Positions 38,316 through 46,106 of a DNA stretch of 64,000 bases are shown in pieces. The DNA comes from Halieaceae bacterium UBA5085 (GTDB lineage: Bacteria; Pseudomonadota; Gammaproteobacteria; Pseudomonadales; Halieaceae). The stretch is from contig DIAF01000006.1 of NCBI GenBank assembly GCA_002414665.1, forward strand, positions 109,084 through 173,083, in the 5' to 3' direction. How positions within the stretch are numbered: the stretch's first letter is position 1; the number at the start of each line of letters is the position of its first letter. Under the pieces are notes generated by a model, which saw only the letters and a program-made list of their open reading frames with translations, was not told the DNA's origin and made no database searches. The position numbers and the translations under genes were made by a program.

Positions 38316-38460
38316 TAAGTATCACTCTTCTATAGGCCGAACACACTGATTGATGACAGGTGCTAACAGCGAATTAACCAGACCGGGTCGTCAGCTCCCG
38401 CGCCTGAGTCTATATCAACAACCCGCCTCGATGCGATAGCTGACTTACCTGCCTACGGCC

Positions 38461-40139
38461 CAGACTGTGTAAAAACGCCGGGGTGATCATGCTATCATCT
38501 GGGCAGATCTCATCGTAGCAGGACTTGCCAATGAAGCGTTTCATTCAGGGTGAGAATCGAGACCAAAGTACCCTGCTGCCCGAGAGCCTGGACGATTACG
38601 TGGCAGACACCAATCCGGTAAGAGTGGTTGACGTCTTCGTAGATGAACTCGATCTCGGCGCATTGGGTTTCTCTGGCGTAACCCCTGCGGACACAGGCAG
38701 GCCTGCCTATCATCCCGCCGACCTTTTGAAAATATACATCTACGGTTATCTAAATCGAATTCAGTCAAGTCGTCGACTTGAGCGAGAGGCACAGCGCAAC
38801 ATTGAGCTCATGTGGCTCACTGGCCGCCTGATGCCGGACTTCAAGACAATTGCCAACTTCCGCAAAGACAATGGCAAAGCGATCCGCGGAGTCTGCCGCC
38901 AGTTTGTAGTTCTGTGTCAGCAGTTGGGTCTGTTCTCTGAAGCGCTCGTGGCCATCGATGGTAGCAAGTTCAAGGCGGTAAACAATCGGGATCGGAACTT
39001 TACCAGCGCCAAGCTCCAGCGGCGGATGACGGAGATTGAGTCAAGCATCAATCGCTACCTTACCGCGCTCGATACCGCAGACCGGCAGGAGCCAGCAATT
39101 GCAGAAGTTAAAGCCAAGCGCCTTCAGGAGAAGATCGCAACCCTGAGGGTCAAGATGCAGGAGCTCAAGGTAATAGAGGTCCAACTGAACGAGACACCCG
39201 ATAAGCAAATATCCCTGACCGATCCCGATGCACGCTCAATGAAAACGCGAGGAACTGGAATAGTAGGTTACAACGTGCAGGCGGCAGTCGATGCGAAACA
39301 TCACTTGATCGTGGCGCATGAGGTGACCAACGACGGAGTGGATCGAGACAAACTGAGTTCCATGGCCAAGCAAGCGCGAGAAGCCATGGAGGTAGAAGAA
39401 CTGTCGGCTGTCGCGGACAGAGGATATTTTAACGGTACAGAACTTCTCGCATGCCATGAGTCTGGTATAACCGTGTTTGTCCCCAAGACACTGACTTCGA
39501 ACGCGACGGCAGCTGGCCGCTTCGGAAAAGACGACTTCATTTATGACGCCGCAAATAATGAGTACAGATGTCCCGCCGGGGAAAGCCTAATCTGGCGTTT
39601 TTCCAGTGTCGAGAAAGGGCTGAAAATACATCGTTACTGGAGTTCGAATTGTCAGACTTGCTCACTGAAAGAGCGCTGCACTCCTGGGACCCAACGGCGC
39701 ATGCGGCGATGGGAACATGAAGATGTACTCGAAGATATGCAGCGTCGCCTAGACCAAGCTCCAGAGATGATGCGTATTCGCCGTCAGACGGTTGAGCATC
39801 CTTTCGGTACGATCAAATCCTGGATGGGAGCCACACACTTTCTCACCAGAACTATCGATCGGGTCAGTACGGAGATGAGCTTGCATGTGCTCGCCTACAA
39901 TTTGAAACGTGTGCTCAGCTTAATGGGCAGCAATGCGTTAATAGCCGCTATGAGGACCTGAGACTTGTAGCTTTGCTTTGGACACAGGTATAACTGGCCA
40001 CCATGGTCAATGTTTTAAACACGCACACAAAAGTGGGCCGGTCTAACTACGGCGGAGAGACGGTCCTGTGGCCAGCAGAGCGCCACTTTTACTCCATGGA
40101 AATTTCTGGCCACAGGTTGTCGCGTTTTTACACAGTCTG
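38461..40139 (+). mobile_element. Complete IS1182-family insertion sequence (1679 bp)
   Basis: Perfect 18-bp terminal inverted repeats (CAGACTGTGTAAAAACGC at 38461-38478 and its complement at 40122-40139) are flanked by a 4-bp GGCC duplication (38457-38460 and 40140-40143). The element holds one intact transposase gene. It lies inside the integron cassette segment, between the membrane-protein pair and the PIN gene. Short gene-free tails lie on both sides of the transposase (39962-40139 on the right). Confidence 0.9.
38531..39961 (+). CDS. IS1182-family transposase
   Basis: DDE transposase of 476 residues from the ATG at 38531 (MKRFIQGENRDQSTLLPESL). Domains: N-terminal DUF772-type region (YHPADLLKIYIYGYLNRIQS), catalytic Asp in ALVAIDGSKFKAV, second Asp in AVADRGYFNGTEL, a zinc-like cysteine knuckle (CQTC...KERCTP), and Glu in RQTVEHPFGTIKSWMG. 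The full set suggests a still active enzyme. Confidence 0.94.
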   Translation: MKRFIQGENRDQSTLLPESLDDYVADTNPVRVVDVFVDELDLGALGFSGVTPADTGRPAYHPADLLKIYIYGYLNRIQSSRRLEREAQRNIELMWLTGRLMPDFKTIANFRKDNGKAIRGVCRQFVVLCQQLGLFSEALVAIDGSKFKAVNNRDRNFTSAKLQRRMTEIESSINRYLTALDTADRQEPAIAEVKAKRLQEKIATLRVKMQELKVIEVQLNETPDKQISLTDPDARSMKTRGTGIVGYNVQAAVDAKHHLIVAHEVTNDGVDRDKLSSMAKQAREAMEVEELSAVADRGYFNGTELLACHESGITVFVPKTLTSNATAAGRFGKDDFIYDAANNEYRCPAGESLIWRFSSVEKGLKIHRYWSSNCQTCSLKERCTPGTQRRMRRWEHEDVLEDMQRRLDQAPEMMRIRRQTVEHPFGTIKSWMGATHFLTRTIDRVSTEMSLHVLAYNLKRVLSLMGSNALIAAMRT

Positions 40140-40212
40140 GGCCAGGAGCGGACCTTCGTGAACGCTAATGCACGAGTTTTATGAGCCAGACCATCTCTTA
40201 TCTCCCTTACTA

Positions 40213-41214
40213 CTAAACTTTGAGTCGAACGGTGTGCATAGTGTCTCGGTGCCCAATCACAGCATTACCGGCATAAGCTCTCGCACTGCGGGCCTCCCGC
40301 TCGGTTCCGTCCTCCAGTGTAAAACTGAGTTCCTCACCAAAACTGCGGAGGTCATTGAAATTACCTTCCGATCCAATATACATCCCATCTCCCGGTACTG
40401 TTAGAATAGCCGGATCACGATTCTGACCTGTTGCATCGGGACACTCCCACAGAACTCGAAACTCCAGAAACAGCCGATCTGGATTCTCAGTAACATAAAG
40501 GTCGCGAGAAACATCCTGGATGGATCCTAGATAGAAGCCATTTCTGGTAAGCATATCGTCAATAGCTTGACCGTATTTTTCGTAGATTGCTGCTGTCAGT
40601 TGTCGTTCGTCAATATCAACATCAGTGCGGAGATCGGAGAGAAGATCCGTAAGGTTTGGTACCACCTTGAAGCAATACGGCGTACCACAACTCTCTTCCA
40701 CCAAGTTAGCTACTAGTCCATTCCCGTAGATTCTACTCTCATAAAATGCCTTATCTGCTGTAACAAGAATTACGTGATCATCTCTCAGAAGTGTCAAGCA
40801 GTGCTCCCATAAAACGCTATCTTTATATTCTTGTGACTTGTCACATGGCGGCACCTTATCGACAACCTTAAGGAGAGCATTGCGCGCACTTTCCAAGGAT
40901 AGTGGAATATCGATAAGAGCACCGTCGAATCCTGAAAATATTTCCTCAATTCTATTTCGTATATCTTCTTCAGTCGGAAGTACAACAGCCTTCAGGCGAC
41001 CAAACACGGTTAGGAGTTGACGATGTTGATTTTGTATATCGTCCACATACTTTCTCAGTTGCCTAGATAAGTTTCGCTCTACTTCCAGACGAACCACTTC
41101 AGGCAAAGCCACCCTGGCCCCGCTACTGCGCACAAAGAAACGCACTGCTGCGCCGGATGGGGACTGCAACCCAAGCTCAGAGATCCAAACGTTGGTATCG
41201 AATACGATAATCAT
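40213..41214 (-). CDS. PIN-domain protein (putative ribonuclease), cassette-borne
   Basis: 333 residues from the ATG at 41214. The N-terminus is a PIN nuclease fold: IIVFDTNVWIS (first metal Asp), an acidic residue in PEVVRLEVERNL, and ILVTADKAFYESRI as the late Asp strand. It fits the larger PIN/DUF4935-like group rather than small VapC toxins. The C-terminal ~150 residues (from about 190) are unrecognised and end with a beta-rich segment. No antitoxin-like gene overlaps it. It is AT-rich relative to the core and lies between the IS element and attC-like site 3, without a clear attC of its own at its 3' end. Confidence 0.75.
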   Translation of the reverse strand: MIIVFDTNVWISELGLQSPSGAAVRFFVRSSGARVALPEVVRLEVERNLSRQLRKYVDDIQNQHRQLLTVFGRLKAVVLPTEEDIRNRIEEIFSGFDGALIDIPLSLESARNALLKVVDKVPPCDKSQEYKDSVLWEHCLTLLRDDHVILVTADKAFYESRIYGNGLVANLVEESCGTPYCFKVVPNLTDLLSDLRTDVDIDERQLTAAIYEKYGQAIDDMLTRNGFYLGSIQDVSRDLYVTENPDRLFLEFRVLWECPDATGQNRDPAILTVPGDGMYIGSEGNFNDLRSFGEELSFTLEDGTEREARSARAYAGNAVIGHRDTMHTVRLKV

Positions 41215-41240
41215 AACTACACTCAAATTTCGGCGAGCCT

Positions 41241-41312
41241 GGTTAACTACACAATATTCCTAGCGCGCAAAGCAACCGTGCGCGTCCAAGTGTGATATCT
41301 TGCTTGTTAATG
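41241..41312 (-). repeat. attC-like integron recombination site 3
   Basis: On the minus strand it begins CATTAAC, which contains the TAA stop of the preceding ORF, continues AAGCAAG, and ends TAGTTAACC. Nested pairings (TAAC/GTTA, ACAC/GTGT, CGCGC/GCGCG) form an interrupted hairpin of 72 bp. A stop codon inside the left core is common in gene cassettes. The cores match 6 of 7 (left) and partly (right). Confidence 0.6.
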
Positions 41313-42080
41313 GGACTGATTGGCATCAAGATACTCTAAATACTTCTCGATAAGTAAAACCACTGATTTTCGGGCTTCCTCTAGTTCGGCGACTTTTGCA
41401 TCCCTTAATGACCCTGCCGATTTACCTCTGTGGCGCCCCTGCTTAAGGGAGCTTTGATTTGCCAATTCACCGATTGCATCCCATTGTGAATTGGAAATGT
41501 TTAGCTGGCGAACAGCTGATTTCTTTGAGCCAAGCTTACTAGCTAGAGAATCCCTAATCTCATACAGATGAACCAATTCATTGTCAGGGTCCGATACAGA
41601 TGCCTGGTAGCTTTGAAGCATATGCCCAAGAGTAGCGTCTGAAGAACGAAATTTTTCAATGAGAACGGCATACCATTCTTGTTTCGCCAAACGCTCCATT
41701 TTTGTATCCGAAACGACGTTTCCATCCTCGTTTTTCACCACAACGTCTACAGATCCTAGTGTCGTATCTTGAATTACAGAATCGACTTCAAGATGGTAGT
41801 GCTTTTTCCCGTCAATTCGCACATCCGTCCGAGATGCTCTACTGAGTTCAAACTTCTTGTGGGTCATAATCTGGACCGCGCGCAATCTACTCTCAATTTT
41901 TCCCGTAAGCCGTTCTCGTATAGTCGCGTCAGCTTGATATGCCAGTGGGTCAATAGTCGCTAACGCACTACCTTGCTCTATTTTTAGTGTTCCACCCTCA
42001 AATAAAATGGAAATGGGCTCTTCTATACAATTTTTGGGTGTATATGTCCATTTCAGTAGGATTGACTTAATATCTGTCAC
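41307..42080 (-). CDS. Hypothetical protein, cassette-borne partner of the HEPN-like gene
   Basis: 257 residues, family not recognised, no signal peptide or membrane segment. The N-terminal ~110 residues look beta-rich (ILLKWTYTPKNCIEEPISIL, KKHYHLEVDSVIQD). The C-terminal half is helical and charged (LRDAKVAELEEARKSVVLLI), perhaps a coiled coil. It is 91 nt downstream of the HEPN-like gene on the same strand, and its stop lies in attC-like site 3, so the two share one cassette. Confidence 0.65.
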   Translation of the reverse strand: MTDIKSILLKWTYTPKNCIEEPISILFEGGTLKIEQGSALATIDPLAYQADATIRERLTGKIESRLRAVQIMTHKKFELSRASRTDVRIDGKKHYHLEVDSVIQDTTLGSVDVVVKNEDGNVVSDTKMERLAKQEWYAVLIEKFRSSDATLGHMLQSYQASVSDPDNELVHLYEIRDSLASKLGSKKSAVRQLNISNSQWDAIGELANQSSLKQGRHRGKSAGSLRDAKVAELEEARKSVVLLIEKYLEYLDANQSH

Positions 42081-42171
42081 AGATTATCCCAATAATATCT
42101 CAAACTGTGGCTTGGTGAAATTCGGATTATTTGGAGGAAAAAAGTGACAATTTTTTCAAGTAAGCATGTTT

Positions 42172-43173
42172 TTACTTTTCACCCCGCACCACCTCCAGTT
42201 TAATTCTAAACAATTGTTCCGCCGTGTGCGTGAATCTCCGACAAAGATCAGCATCCGCATCACTTAGGATACCCATATGAACATAGCTATTTCTTTTGCT
42301 CATGAGAGACGAAATATCTTTAGCTAATATTTTGTAATTTGAAGCTTCAGGCCCTGGCACATAAATTTTGAAAAATTTGCTAACATACTGATTGATATTT
42401 GCTTCTTCAATATAGGTTTTCATCGGCTCCGGGATTGAGCCCGGAATGAGTTCAAAAACGGAGTACCTAAGGAATATTTCACAAGCCATTGCAAGCTCTA
42501 TTATAGCCTTTTCATATTGTCCGTATCGTGTGGATGCCTTCGCATCATGCAGAAAACGATGATGCATCGGAATTACATCTCCATTCTGCAAATGCACCAA
42601 AGCTTTCTCCCAATCATCCTTAGTTATTTCAGAATCCTTATATACAGTAAACATAAGCGACTCCGCCCAAACTCTGTGGTTTGTGGAAGAATCCTTTAGG
42701 TATGTTGACCACCCAGAATCAAAATTTCTTAATTCAGGCTGACCAATAAGTGCGTAGCTAGATGCCCACCGCATTATCTCTAGCCAATATTGGAATACTC
42801 GTTTTGCCAGACCGGAGTACTGCGCACATAAGCTATCCACCACCTGCTTTTGCGCTTCTGAAAAGTGATCATACTGGTTAGGGGGGTTAGATAACGATTC
42901 TTCTGGAACATTGATTTTCTTTGGAATTGCAATTTCCACATCAACTTTTAAAACACTGTATATAAGTGGCTCATTGGTATCGGCCCGAGAAGATATAAGG
43001 CTTGCAACGTTATCATATCTATCATCTCTGCCTGCGTGTTCTGGCTTCGGCAGGCGCACAGTAACATTGTGGCCCTCAAAGTTGAATTCGTGGAAAGAAC
43101 CCATTACTTCCGCTTTAACGCACAGATTAGTGGCGATAAAACGAGTCCATGTTTTTGCAGTAATTTCAGGCAT
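42172..43173 (-). CDS. HEPN-like protein (RX4H motif), cassette-borne
   Basis: 333 residues. The C-terminal third is helical and contains SSLMSKRNSYVHMG near residue 295, an RNxxxH (RX4H) motif of the kind that forms the active site in HEPN ribonucleases, after YEKAIIELAMACEIFLRYSV, a typical first HEPN helix. The N-terminal ~200 residues are not recognised. HEPN proteins act in toxin-antitoxin and abortive-infection systems; here the assignment rests on motif and helix pattern only. The gene starts just inside attC-like site 2, and a second gene follows in the same cassette. Confidence 0.65.
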   Translation of the reverse strand: MPEITAKTWTRFIATNLCVKAEVMGSFHEFNFEGHNVTVRLPKPEHAGRDDRYDNVASLISSRADTNEPLIYSVLKVDVEIAIPKKINVPEESLSNPPNQYDHFSEAQKQVVDSLCAQYSGLAKRVFQYWLEIMRWASSYALIGQPELRNFDSGWSTYLKDSSTNHRVWAESLMFTVYKDSEITKDDWEKALVHLQNGDVIPMHHRFLHDAKASTRYGQYEKAIIELAMACEIFLRYSVFELIPGSIPEPMKTYIEEANINQYVSKFFKIYVPGPEASNYKILAKDISSLMSKRNSYVHMGILSDADADLCRRFTHTAEQLFRIKLEVVRGEK

Positions 43174-43196
43174 GTGCGTACTAACCTGCTTTGAAG

Positions 43197-43271
43197 GAAT
43201 AACGCCTGTTACAGCGGATGCAAGGTAGCGCGGCCCATAACCGAAGGGAGCGTACTGCCCGCTTGTTAAAT
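43197..43271 (-). repeat. attC-like integron recombination site 2
   Basis: On the minus strand it starts ATTTAAC, a full match to the RYYYAAC left core, then AAGCGGGCA, and ends AGGCGTTATTC. Pairing segments are TAAC/GTTA, GCGG/CCGC, GCA/TGC and GTAcGC/GCGcTAC with unequal spacers on the two arms. It lies 4 nt after the stop of the KTSC gene and shares the TAACAAGCG opening with site 1. Confidence 0.7.
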
Positions 43272-43275
43272 GGGC

Positions 43276-43503
43276 TCAACGCTCCTGCCTTTGGTGCGCC
43301 TTTTTGGCATGCTGGTTGATATATGCATTGAGCCCATCACCTCCCCGGGCAAGTTGCTTCATGTTCTCTATGTGATGGCTGCCAGCGCTGATATTTGTGT
43401 AGAGATACTGCGACCCATCACTAAACTGTACCCGTATAAAATCAGGCCCCATTTCGTAGCGGACAACTCCAGAATCTCGATCAATATCACTGTATCGCTC
43501 CAT
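43276..43503 (-). CDS. KTSC-domain small protein, cassette-borne
   Basis: 75 residues consisting of one KTSC domain: VRYEMGPDFIRVQFSDGSQY followed by the YTNISAGSHHIENMK and ARGGDGLNAYINQH segments. KTSC domains are found alone or fused to lysyl-tRNA synthetase and their role is unclear. A good ribosome site (GGAGAAA) precedes the ATG. The stop is followed at once by attC-like site 2, so this is a minimal one-gene cassette. Confidence 0.8.
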   Translation of the reverse strand: MERYSDIDRDSGVVRYEMGPDFIRVQFSDGSQYLYTNISAGSHHIENMKQLARGGDGLNAYINQHAKKAHQRQER

Positions 43504-43963
43504 GATGGTTTCTCCTTTAGTTCATTTGTCAGCAAACCCAATGGGCGGGTCTATATACATCCCGTCCCCGTTTGTAAGTTGGTTGGATTAGCAAAGTCTA
43601 GACATGTCAACATCCTGTCGATTAGTGTGGCGCGTATAACAGTACAGCAGAGAACCAGCATTCACTTGTAGAGTTTGCCTGGGATGTCCGCTCCAAGACA
43701 ACTGCCTCATGTCAAGGAGTCGTCTAACTTCCGCTTCGGGTCGTGAACGGCTCTTATATCGACTATATCAGACGTGGATCGATTCGCTAATACGTGATGT
43801 GATGTCAATCACACATGTGGGAGCTAAGATCTCGGATGGCCACGGAAACTCAACTATTTGCTCAGCATTTTAAGTGTTATTCAAATCTCTGGCCGCACTG
43901 GAAAATACGAGACATCGGACCTAAACTTACGAGGTCAGATTCTCTAAAAGTCGTGCGAATGAA
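43504..43963. other. Gene-free segment between cassette cluster and conjugation genes
   Basis: 460 bp in which I see no gene, terminator or clear repeat. It is where an upstream cassette, attI or integrase remnant would be expected if the cassette cluster derives from an integron, but none is visible. Confidence 0.5.
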
Positions 43964-44170
43964 ATGAAAGATGGCCCTATCCAGGCGACTGTTGCTGTCG
44001 TCAAAGCGCTTTGGCGATTTATCGGCGGTGTGGTTTCATCGGCTGAGCTGTCGGATGACGAGCGCTGTCCACGTGACTCTGACTTTTTCGGAGTCTACAA
44101 CTATCGCAGCGGCCGTCATGACGACGGTACAGACCCCGTCGGATGGTATGAGCAGGAGTGGAGAGACTAG
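43964..44170 (+). CDS. Small ICE-associated hypothetical protein
   Basis: 68 residues, convergent with the TraG-N gene and overlapping its stop by 4 bp. It begins MKDGPIQATVAVVKALWRFI and ends with an acidic region (FFGVYNYRSGRHDDGTDPVG). The composition and the last-gene position recall small proteins seen beside TraG in related ICEs, but I know no function. The GATGG context gives no strong ribosome site. Confidence 0.5.
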   Translation: MKDGPIQATVAVVKALWRFIGGVVSSAELSDDERCPRDSDFFGVYNYRSGRHDDGTDPVGWYEQEWRD

Positions 44171-45732
44171 CGCCCGATTCGCCGACTCACGGCCGCTTTA
44201 CCTATCGCGGCGCCCTGCCTACCTGCATTCTCACCGGGACGCGCCAGCGTCGTCGATACACCGTCAATCGCACGCCCGACATGGATCCCCGCCCACGCCA
44301 TCATACCACTCCAGAGGAGAGGTAATCCTAGATACAGACTCGTGGTGATCATGTTGAGCAGCATGCGCTTGGCATCGTGTTCGCCGGGATTGGCGAATAT
44401 CAGCAGGAAAGTATTGGCGTCAGGGTACATGGCGCCAATCAGGTTCTGATCCACCCACATCGCCAGATACCACAGTACGGTCCAGAACTTGACCGTGAAG
44501 ATAGCCATCGCACCGATGACCATCATGGCGATCGAGTAGCGCGACAGCACCACGATCATGGGCAGCAGGGCATAGATGCTGAGCAGCAACAGAGCCTGCA
44601 CCATGGGCAGCGCCTGCAGGACCGCGGTCATGGTGACCGCAAACAGGCCTGAGGCGGTGACCACCCCGCCTGCGGCGAGGCCGCCCTTCACCAGATTCTC
44701 TGCCGTGGCCAGCCAGCCCGTGTTAGCCGTGTTTCCCGCCACCAGGTCATTGCTGGACCAGATCGGGGGCGCGTTGGTCAGTACCGTGCGGGCGACGGCG
44801 TCCTGCTGCTGTTCACTGGCCAAAACCGGCGCAATGGTGACGACCAGGCCGGACAGCCCCCCCGCCGTGGCGTCTGCCGCATTGATCAGCTGCTGGCGCA
44901 GACCCTCGGTGCCCTCCTCCCACCATTGCTTGCAGGTGGGCTTACCCCACTCCGGTGGATCGGCGGGATCATATTCCGTATCGCGCAGCGCATTGTAGGG
45001 CCAGCCCGGGATCTGCTTTGGGGGGCGCAGCTCGTCATAGTAGCCCGGGGTCTGCCGATAGACATGGGACCCCAACCAGTCCGGATCGTCATCGCCGAAG
45101 GTGTCCAGCAGGGCGGTGATCGCAGGGGTTGTCGGTTGTGCGGCCTGGTATTTTGAGCGGGCCGGGATATAGCAGTGACTAAAAAAGTCGCTGACTGCCT
45201 GACGCAGCCGGGGATCCGTGATTGTGGCCAGGCGTGCCTGCTGCTCGTAGGTGCGCAGGTCACTGGCGGCCGGGAGGCCTGCGATCACCGCATGGTTCAG
45301 GCCTGAGGACATCGAAAGTACCGCATACCACCACACCGGCAGGTTGACCGTGGCCGGAGAGCCGGTAAAGCCGGTAATGCCGTAGGTGCTCTGGGGGTCG
45401 GTTGTGGTGGCCGTGGGCGGTGCCGGATCCGCCGCGGTCGCTTGGGGCACATAGCTGAGTGTGGTGGCATTGAGCGGTGTCAGGGCGTCGGGCTGACCCG
45501 CCAGCACCACCACCAGCAGGGCGATAAACAGATCGATCTCCATACGGCGCAGCGAGAGTCCGGTCACCGAGCCGAATTCGCCGCCCTGGGTGGGTTCCCG
45601 CCAGTTATCGATCAGGATCCCCAAAAACGGTAGGTAGACGATCCCTGTACTGACCAGCACATCCCACAACACCCCATAGAACGCCCAGCCGAAGAGCGTG
45701 GTAAACAGTTCCAGATAGCTGTCGACACTCAC
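44167..45732 (-). CDS. Conjugal transfer protein, TraG N-terminal domain family
   Basis: Inner-membrane mating-pair protein of the MPF-G type IV secretion apparatus. The open frame extends upstream, but the GTG at 45732 overlaps the upstream stop as GTGA and gives 521 residues (VSVDSYLELFTTLFGWAFYG). Membrane segments lie near the N-terminus (VLVSTGIVYLPFLGILI), at about 60-75 and in a C-terminal cluster (ALLLLSIYALLPMIVVLSRY, MMVIGAMAIFTVKF, LGLPLLWSGMMAWAGI). A large periplasmic middle contains Cys. Last gene of the transfer operon in this window. Confidence 0.85.
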   Translation of the reverse strand: MSVDSYLELFTTLFGWAFYGVLWDVLVSTGIVYLPFLGILIDNWREPTQGGEFGSVTGLSLRRMEIDLFIALLVVVLAGQPDALTPLNATTLSYVPQATAADPAPPTATTTDPQSTYGITGFTGSPATVNLPVWWYAVLSMSSGLNHAVIAGLPAASDLRTYEQQARLATITDPRLRQAVSDFFSHCYIPARSKYQAAQPTTPAITALLDTFGDDDPDWLGSHVYRQTPGYYDELRPPKQIPGWPYNALRDTEYDPADPPEWGKPTCKQWWEEGTEGLRQQLINAADATAGGLSGLVVTIAPVLASEQQQDAVARTVLTNAPPIWSSNDLVAGNTANTGWLATAENLVKGGLAAGGVVTASGLFAVTMTAVLQALPMVQALLLLSIYALLPMIVVLSRYSIAMMVIGAMAIFTVKFWTVLWYLAMWVDQNLIGAMYPDANTFLLIFANPGEHDAKRMLLNMITTSLYLGLPLLWSGMMAWAGIHVGRAIDGVSTTLARPGENAGRQGAAIGKAAVSRRIGR

Positions 45733-46106
45733 GGACTGGCACCAGCGAATGCGGCAAGGTGATGTAGCGGGTTCTGGCCGATCAGCAGCTCGATGGCCAA
45801 GAGCCAGGCGACGACCCGCCAGCGGAGGCGATTGGACTCGGCTTTGGATAATGGGCTGTGCCGCTTTTTGCATAGCCAATCGCTGAGCCAGGGCCACAGG
45901 AGGGCCAGCAGTGCGATCATACCCAGACGCACTGACCCCAGCAGCGGTTTAGCTTCGCTGACGCGCTGTGCAACGGTGGCCAGGGAACTCAGGGCCACGG
46001 CCTGCCAGAGCAGCAGGCCGACACCCAGGGCGGCGAGGAACACCACTAGAAGACAGCCCACCAGCCAGGAGCGGCGGCGGTGTTGCGGGTTACTGGACAC
46101 GACCAT
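45729..46106 (-). CDS. Small conjugation-operon membrane protein
   Basis: 125 residues with three predicted membrane segments (SWLVGCLLVVFLAALGVGLL, LGMIALLALLWPWLSDWL, WRVVAWLLAIELLI). Overlaps the PFL_4711 gene by 17 bp and TraG-N by 4 bp, so it is part of the operon. This slot is occupied by a short membrane protein in related ICEs; no function is known. Confidence 0.75.
   Translation of the reverse strand: MVVSSNPQHRRRSWLVGCLLVVFLAALGVGLLLWQAVALSSLATVAQRVSEAKPLLGSVRLGMIALLALLWPWLSDWLCKKRHSPLSKAESNRLRWRVVAWLLAIELLIGQNPLHHLAAFAGASP

Noticed and set aside
38461..40139. IS ends considered as attC sites because of their inverted repeats
   Set aside because: They are perfect, distant, identical repeats flanking a transposase with a target duplication, unlike the short asymmetrical hairpins of attC.
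37438..43503. CRISPR array
   Set aside because: The repeats are few, unequal in sequence and spaced by whole genes; no regular repeat-spacer pattern or cas gene is present.
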